A stretch of DNA of 64,000 nt from Acanthopleura granulata (lineage: Eukaryota > Mollusca > Polyplacophora > Chitonida > Chitonidae): the NCBI GenBank assembly GCA_016165875.1, contig JABBOT010000003.1, positions 27,732,983-27,796,982 on the forward strand, in the 5' to 3' direction. Both the position numbers and the translations under genes were made by a program. The notes under the pieces were generated by a model. The model made no database searches. It was not told the origin of the DNA and saw nothing but the letters and a program-made list of their open reading frames with translations. This document shows, one piece after another, positions 57,946 through 64,000 of this stretch. Numbering within the stretch: the stretch's first letter is position 1; every line of letters begins with the position of its first letter.

Positions 57946-58834
57946 TTGGTTCTGTTGAACCTGCGTGTAGAGATTGGTTCTGGTCTTTGGACTGTTGGAG
58001 TTTAGATTTCTGTTCAGATATTTTGAACATCACAGTGCTATGCATGTTTCCCATGCTGAAGTTTTACTGGCTTTCAAGATTTTTATTTCTGTGTGTGGGT
58101 GTGTGGAAGTATAGGTGTGTTAGTAGCTCATTGACAACTTTACAGGCCATTGACCCGGGCATAGTACGATTTTATCTGAGCAGTTTTTAAAAAGTAGGTG
58201 TAGATACACTTTGTATATGCGACAATATACACCTACATATAAACCCACATATACACGCAGGCGACTGCATCAGTCCTCCTGTAGACTACATGCGCGTCTT
58301 CATACGTTCCTAACGGGTGACATAGGCAGTACTCGAACAATAAAAACTTTCTTTGAACGATACAGAGATCTATGGGGTAGTGACGAAAATGCACGGAGCA
58401 CATCAGTGAAGTAGATTTCCTACTATATAAACACTGCACTGAATTGTCAGACTTCTACGTGACCCATACCATAAAGAGGCCAGTGAAGAATTAAGCACCG
58501 CAATAAAATTTGTACACAAATACACCCCTAGTACACAATGGCTTCATTCAAATATACACGTGAATTCCAATTTCATAACGCGTGTATATATAGGCCCTGC
58601 ATTTAGAAGAAAAACTTCTTTATAGTGGAATATATGAGCTGCTCAGAGTATGGATATATTTAATATATATGCAACACCAAACTATTCTTAAATCGGAATC
58701 TTAAATTGAAAACCTAGCATACCGTCAGTTTGTATGAAAATATCGAGACAATAGTCATACAGGAATGAATTAGTGGTTATGGCTTAACTTCACGCTGGCA
58801 GTATCTCAGCCATATAGTGGCGAGAGTCATACAG
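57946..58834. other. intergenic, no gene seen
   Basis: I recognise no gene or repeat here. Confidence 0.35.
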
Positions 58835-59135
58835 GAATGAATGAATGCTTATTGTTTAACGCCCTACTCAAAAATATTTCACTTATCCTTGGTGCAGGAC
58901 GGATTTCCACCGTATCTTTTATCTAGTGCTGCCTCACCGAGACGACTTGCCGGAGACACCCAATAAGCCCCCTCACCCAGTCACATTATACTGACACCGG
59001 GCCGTTTACTCCACCCTCTATCCTCTTATTGAGGAGGCAGGATGTACAGCCTTTGGTATGACCCGATCCAGGTTTGAACCCAGACCTCCCCCGTCCGAAA
59101 ACTGACGCTCTACCAACTGCGCTATCCGGGCGGGT
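58835..59135 (-). mobile_element. tRNA-derived SINE family B, copy 2
   Basis: The minus strand begins CCCGGATAGCGCAGTTGGTA (A box) and later GGTTCAAACCTGGATCGGGT (B box and 3' acceptor-like end). It ends TTGAGTAGGGCGTTAAACAA and CATTCATTCATTC. It matches copy 1 at 32771 apart from small internal deletions. Confidence 0.88.
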
Positions 59136-61618
59136 CGAGTCAAAAAGGAAGCATACAAGATGATATACATGTATTTATACTTTATGAGTAATGTCATAAA
59201 ATACTTGACCAGAAAGCATAAAAACAGAATATTTTTGATTTCCATCGTAAAATGTACGTGTATTTTCATCAGCCCTAAAGTATGTAGGCCTATCTGTGCA
59301 TATGTGCAGTATTGCAGAGCATGTCTCTCTCTCTATATATACGCACAGCTTTGAAAAGCATGTAATGAAGGCCTACAACTTTAGTCTCTTGTGAAATTGA
59401 GCGCAATATCATTACAACATGTATTTTATTTCGGAACGTGTACGTGTTTATGGTAAGGTTTACTATCACTCTGAACGTCAGAGATCTTGATTCAGCCCTT
59501 TTCGCCGTCCTTGAGGCAGTGGTGACGATAAGTGGTCAATGAGACTCGCGTGACCTTTCGCGGCGTGTAACTCTCTTCCACCGGCACGGCTTGTGTGCCT
59601 GTACATGCACGTCACACATGGGAATGTTCGTCACTATGTAAGCATAACCACATTAAGAGCAATTCTTTCCCTCGGCTTACCCGTTTTCCTCCGTCTATAA
59701 AACTGAGGAACATTGTACATGATAAATTCTTGGGTACGAATTCTTTTTTTTATCAAAAACAAAATGAGACCTGAATCATGAGACCTGGCCAGAATCAGCA
59801 GGTTGTTGTATATGGTTGATGGCGCTCTTCACCAATGTTTAAACGAATTCATTTGCTAAGGAAGAAATTAATCCGTTAGATCAACGGAAAGGTAATCCGT
59901 TATCCCTCGTGTAAGGGGTTTAACGCTCCTGTCTTTTCTCTGTATAGATTATATGTAAAACGGTAGCCTGTAATCTGTGATTCCACTGTATAGAATACGT
60001 CACCTGCATGACACACAAGGAAGTCTGCCATTCTCCTGTGCCGCATGAGAGATCAGCGCCATCAAATATAAATACTGCACCCTTCTAGGGTAGAAAGGGA
60101 TCTTCTGGCGTCATGATTTATATTACATGTTATTGCTTTTTAAAGACATTCGCTATCAATAATTTTCAACTTAGACATGTACATAAATGTTGGTCAGTTT
60201 TATGGGTGGAGCTAACGGTAGTGCCCGGCGTAAACCACTGACAGCTTTTATTTTTGGAGGGAGAAGGGATTTCACAAGTATAATAGAGGCTTTGACCGTA
60301 ACCCCGTATGTTCTATCTTGAACCTTTCACTATCTGATTCACCTAAAGATGGATATGTTTCCGCCCTAGTCCAGCAATGCACGTGGGCGAAGAAACAAAC
60401 GTACCTCTGTCTTTCCGTTACTCAGTCTGTTTTATTACGATGATGTCTATGCAGAAAGGCAACCCGACTACCAGTAATAAAAAAAATGTTACATATTTAG
60501 GTAATACATTAAAACTTTCGTTGATCATAGTAAAAAAAAGCATGGTTAGTCACTGTGTGGCGACTAAGATTTCCTCGTCAGGTTGTGTCGTATTGAGTAA
60601 TCTAAGTATGTTTGTCAAAATGCGCTACGTCGTATTGACTAAGGGTGAATTCAGGAGTTTGTCCTTTCCACTAACATCTAATAAGTCACCGAGTATGGCT
60701 AACATAACTTAGCTAAATCAAACAATTTAGCACAACGAGGTCGGCTTCTTTGACAAAGTGACGAACACTAGTGAGGGGAGATAAATAGCATTACTCGTCC
60801 AGATAGAGGGATATGAAGTCTGGCTTTGGCGAAGGTAAGTCAATCGGGACAGATTCATTACTTTAGTTGTCATATGAAATATCTAATTATCGCTGTGTGA
60901 TAGTCTGAACGAATGGGCTGAAATGCCCTATTGTCCTATTACTGAGACCTAACAGCTTTTGCAATTAGTCAATATGACCATTCATAAATTCAGGGGAGGC
61001 AATCAGAATTTCCACTCACAAGAGGGATTCCTTGTTTCCGGTAGCACGTTGTCCTATGTTCTGCATTCTGTGGTGAAGGTAAAAGTCAATCCGACTCAAT
61101 CCGCTGTCATGCTATCATATTATTTTATTTTGAATTGTCGACTGAATTAATGCTTTCATCTAAATATCGGTACATTGAGTTTCTTTAGAGTTTAAAGGAG
61201 GACGATTTGGCTGTCATTTAGACTTTAGTTTTCAAAAACTTCTATTGCAATGGCTTAAGGTAAAAAAGAAATGTGTATGTCATGTGATATATGCATGTTG
61301 CAAATCGTAAAAACTAAACTTGGGCATTTGTAGATCAGGCATATCTGATTATGCTAATTTGCTGCTTAAATATACCCGAAAGGTGTTGAAATATGTTTTT
61401 CAGTTTCAAAAAACGGAAACGTTTACAATAATTTTGAATATTTGTGTATGTGTGCATGCATGTCATTTGGTGGCTGACTTCCTCTGTCATAAAACTGACA
61501 ACTTGTATGCAACACATTCGTTATTAAGAAATCTAAATCAGTCAATGTTAGATAGATTGTTTCTGTAATGGATGTATGAATTTACCAGCAATATGTACTC
61601 ACTTCATGCAGTTAACGA
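59136..61618. other. intergenic, mostly featureless
   Basis: A family D scrap lies at about 60190-60240 (TCAGTTTTATGGGTGGAG). A possible plus-strand mini-exon ATGAAGTCTGGCTTTGGCGA with donor G|gtaagt lies at 60813-60834, but I found no partner exon that stays open. Confidence 0.3.
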
Positions 61619-61683
61619 CTATCTAAACTGTTTGCGGCCATCCATGCTCACACTGAGAGCAGCCTGCTCCTGGTGCCTGATCT
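61619..61683 (-). CDS. candidate terminal exon of an unidentified minus-strand gene
   Basis: After a fair acceptor (tttctctccatcaag|AG) the minus strand reads IRHQEQAALSVSMDGRKQFR and a TAG stop, with a protein-like composition. A possible preceding exon at 61866-61896 has a compatible phase. I do not recognise the family; it may be chance. Confidence 0.25.
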
Positions 61684-61865
61684 CTTGATGGAGAGAAATA
61701 GAAAAATGTATAGAAAAAGTATGCATTCTTACTATTTGCTTTATATAAAGTCAGTATATTGTTTTGATCATGGACATTTTTTTCGATCTGTTGATATAGT
61801 GTATTTGAAGAAGTACTGAGCATTGAAAATGTTTCATTGGATCCTCTAGATCTGTTCTGACTGAC

Positions 61866-61896
61866 TTTCCAGCTTAAGCTGCTCAGTCTCATGGCT
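61866..61896 (-). CDS. candidate penultimate exon, same putative gene
   Basis: SHETEQLKLE plus one base, donor GAAA|gtcagt, phase 1, matching the candidate terminal exon. The acceptor (gatataag) has almost no pyrimidine tract, so this is weak. Confidence 0.15.
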
Positions 61897-63083
61897 CTTA
61901 TATCACCTTATGCTCAGAAGCTAGCTCTTACCATGTATCAGACGCTGCTGACGTAAACATGGCAGTGATTTTTCATACCCAGTTCCAGGCTAGGGTTGAG
62001 CAAGTTAAGCTGGTCTGTCATGTAATGAAGGCTAATCAAAATCAATTTTTTATGCTTCCATGCATAGTGTAGAGGAGAACTGAATAGAAGCCGTTGTTTA
62101 AAGCATGAATTTATGGCATGCACTTGTATTTATATGTTAAGAAATGTGCTTAAAGTTTTTTGTGTATAAAATGTCTTTGGACACATTTTGGTTGTTTATG
62201 TTAACAAAATGTGTATCTAAGTCCAGAATTGAGTCTGACCCTGTTTATGTCCCCTGAATTGGATATCTGTGTTTATGATGTTCCATAATATTGTTTTAAA
62301 TGTTCATGTTGCAAAACAGAGAGTAAAAATATAGATCATTTTGGAGTTCAACTTTTCCCCCCCAAAAGTCTGAAAAATGCAATTATATTTTTGTCTTCAC
62401 CTCAAGAAGTTTGTAACGTTGAAACTCCACAGTTTCTTTCCAGATGCAATCTTGTGACTGTCAGATCCCGTGTGTGTGATGGATGATATTTCAGAAGAAC
62501 TCAAAGGCCATTGCGTTTTTCCAGTGCATTGTGTTAAATTTGCAGGGTGCCCCTACAATTCCTGACCTTGCTCTTACAGTGACAAAAAACAAAAACTGAA
62601 TAACTTTATCGCCTGCCAGTCTTAGAACTCACCATACATCTGTACTTGTATAACATATTCTAACATTGTCTGACGTACATGCATGCAGCCAAAGCCATTA
62701 TGAATTATACAACCTGTTGATTATTTAACAGGTTTTTATATCAATTAGATGTGCACATATGAAATCTCAAGGGAAGGCGATTCAGCTCATCACAGAGCTG
62801 TCTGTCGGTCTATATAACACGCCCGTTGCCTTGTAGGCGGCAGTATTATCACGTAGATGCTATTGGTGTTTTGACAGGCAGTCTGTCCACATGAACTTGG
62901 ACACTGTCATGTTCGTGTTGAAACAGATCTTGTGTTAATTGATTTCAGCTGAAAAGAATAACATATTTTGTCCCTGACCAAGGTGACGGTAAGGCCCGAC
63001 TGTTGCAATTTAATCATAGTTTTACGAGTGTGAATTAACAACATGATAAATGTTGTGAATTGACCAGCCCTAATTAGTCTTTT
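61897..63083. other. no gene recognised
   Basis: Nothing identifiable; only short open frames. Confidence 0.3.
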
Positions 63084-63237
63084 TCTTCGACTAACCTCGA
63101 TGAGTCATGTTTGACCAATATCGATAAACTAGTCATTATGACGAGCTTTGAGTCACTTGGAATCTTAGGCCGAAGATTAATCTAAGTTAGTCAGTTACTC
63201 CAAGTTAGTCGAAGAATCAAATATTGGTCAACATGAC
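63084..63237. repeat. inverted repeat / hairpin element
   Basis: TCTTCGACTAA and CATGTTTGACCAATAT in the left arm (63084-63121) are matched in reverse by ATATTGGTCAACATG and TTAGTCGAAGA in the right arm (63204-63237). The loop is about 80 bp. No coding capacity. Confidence 0.75.
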
Positions 63238-64000
63238 AAGAAAAAAAATGGTCATCTGGGAGACGGCCCTATTACTAACCTTTCCCGGTCATTCTGACAA
63301 GGGAAAGTTTTTCTAATTATATAGGCTTATGTGTTTCGCTGATGTGTATTCTGAAGGATGGTTAGGTAAACATTTCCATTTATTACAAAAACATATGGTG
63401 TGCATGTTATATAGCCATGGGTCTGTAGCTAATGGCCTTCTTATAACAACGGACTTAATGCAGTATGATATGCAAATGATGTTACGATATATACATTTAT
63501 GTACATAGGTAAATACAGTATAACTTCATATATGCTTGCCTGCATGATATTGGCTTTCGCCATTATTGGATAAGCACGCTATAATGATCTGTAGAATTCT
63601 TATTCAGATTGGTATTCGGACAGTATAATGGTGTGAAGTCACTTGATATGTCGTCAGGCGCCCATTACACGCTCTGATAGATCACGCTCATTGTCCAAAT
63701 TAAGACCGTGACATGTGATACCGACCGATGCGGTAATGCGATACAAGCAACAGTGATAGGTTTTACTTGACTTATACGTGATCTCTGTAAGTACAGAATG
63801 TACAAATATATGCCACTGGCAGTCAATGACACACACGTGTCATTCAAGATCAACATTAAGTGTACATTGTCACGCAACACGCCCTATAGATGCACCATGA
63901 CGTCTATAGCTCTTACCTTTCTAATTGAATTTTTCATTTCATGGTTGTTCAGCGTCGTGCTCAAGGATGTTTATACTTTTTCATTGGCATTATTTTGAAA
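63238..64000. other. no gene recognised
   Basis: AT-rich sequence to the right edge without recognisable coding or repeat structure. Confidence 0.3.

Noticed and set aside
59065..59135. tRNA gene
   Set aside because: A and B boxes are present, but the sequence is joined to a SINE body and tail and repeats at 33.05 kb, so it is a SINE head.

Overview
The window is intron-rich animal nuclear DNA. Two protein-coding genes lie in tandem on the minus strand, separated and interrupted by short retroposons, MITE-like hairpins and minisatellites. The proteins are clearly bilaterian. The many retroposons sharing a tail like 'ACGCCGTACTCAAGAATATTTCAC', and the abundance of the palindrome TACATGTA, suggest a lophotrochozoan, most likely a mollusc (a brachiopod is possible). 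That placement is an inference.

Gene 1 (62-28099, minus) is the ortholog of ARFGEF3/BIG3, a large protein of the BIG/Sec7 family. I could build 25 coding exons from the start codon at 28099 to the left edge. Every splice junction is GT-AG and every codon phase matches across introns, giving 1513 codons. The last part of the gene lies beyond position 1. Gene 2 (35227-48778, minus) is a complete ezrin/radixin/moesin (ERM) protein of 574 residues in 14 coding exons: FERM domain, coiled coil and C-terminal actin-binding tail with the regulatory threonine. Its 5' UTR continues to 48851, and a non-coding first exon near 52.94 kb is plausible.

The most unusual structure is at 12741-13985. The 3' end of ARFGEF3 exon 15 and its 5' splice site have been amplified into a 45-bp minisatellite with 28 copies of the donor, in perfect 45-bp register. 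All 28 keep GAG|GT, and the reading frame stays open through all of them and beyond (to 12646). Each donor is phase 0 and would join in frame to exon 16, so one exon can in principle end at any of 28 places, each step adding 15 residues. Two related events occur in the same gene. The 3' end of exon 3 is present in four tandem copies; two of the three extra copies look like in-frame 51- and 63-nt cassette exons. A decayed partial copy of exon 17 sits just downstream of it.

Layout: 1-28.1 kb ARFGEF3; 28.1-35.2 kb intergenic with SINEs; 35.2-48.9 kb ERM gene; 48.9-52.9 kb probable ERM first intron; 53.3-64 kb mostly non-coding with a 40-bp minisatellite, a tRNA-headed SINE, a hairpin element and a weak candidate for the end of another minus-strand gene near 61.6-61.9 kb. 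The two genes do not belong to one known pathway: BIG3 acts in secretory-granule trafficking and ERM links actin to the plasma membrane.
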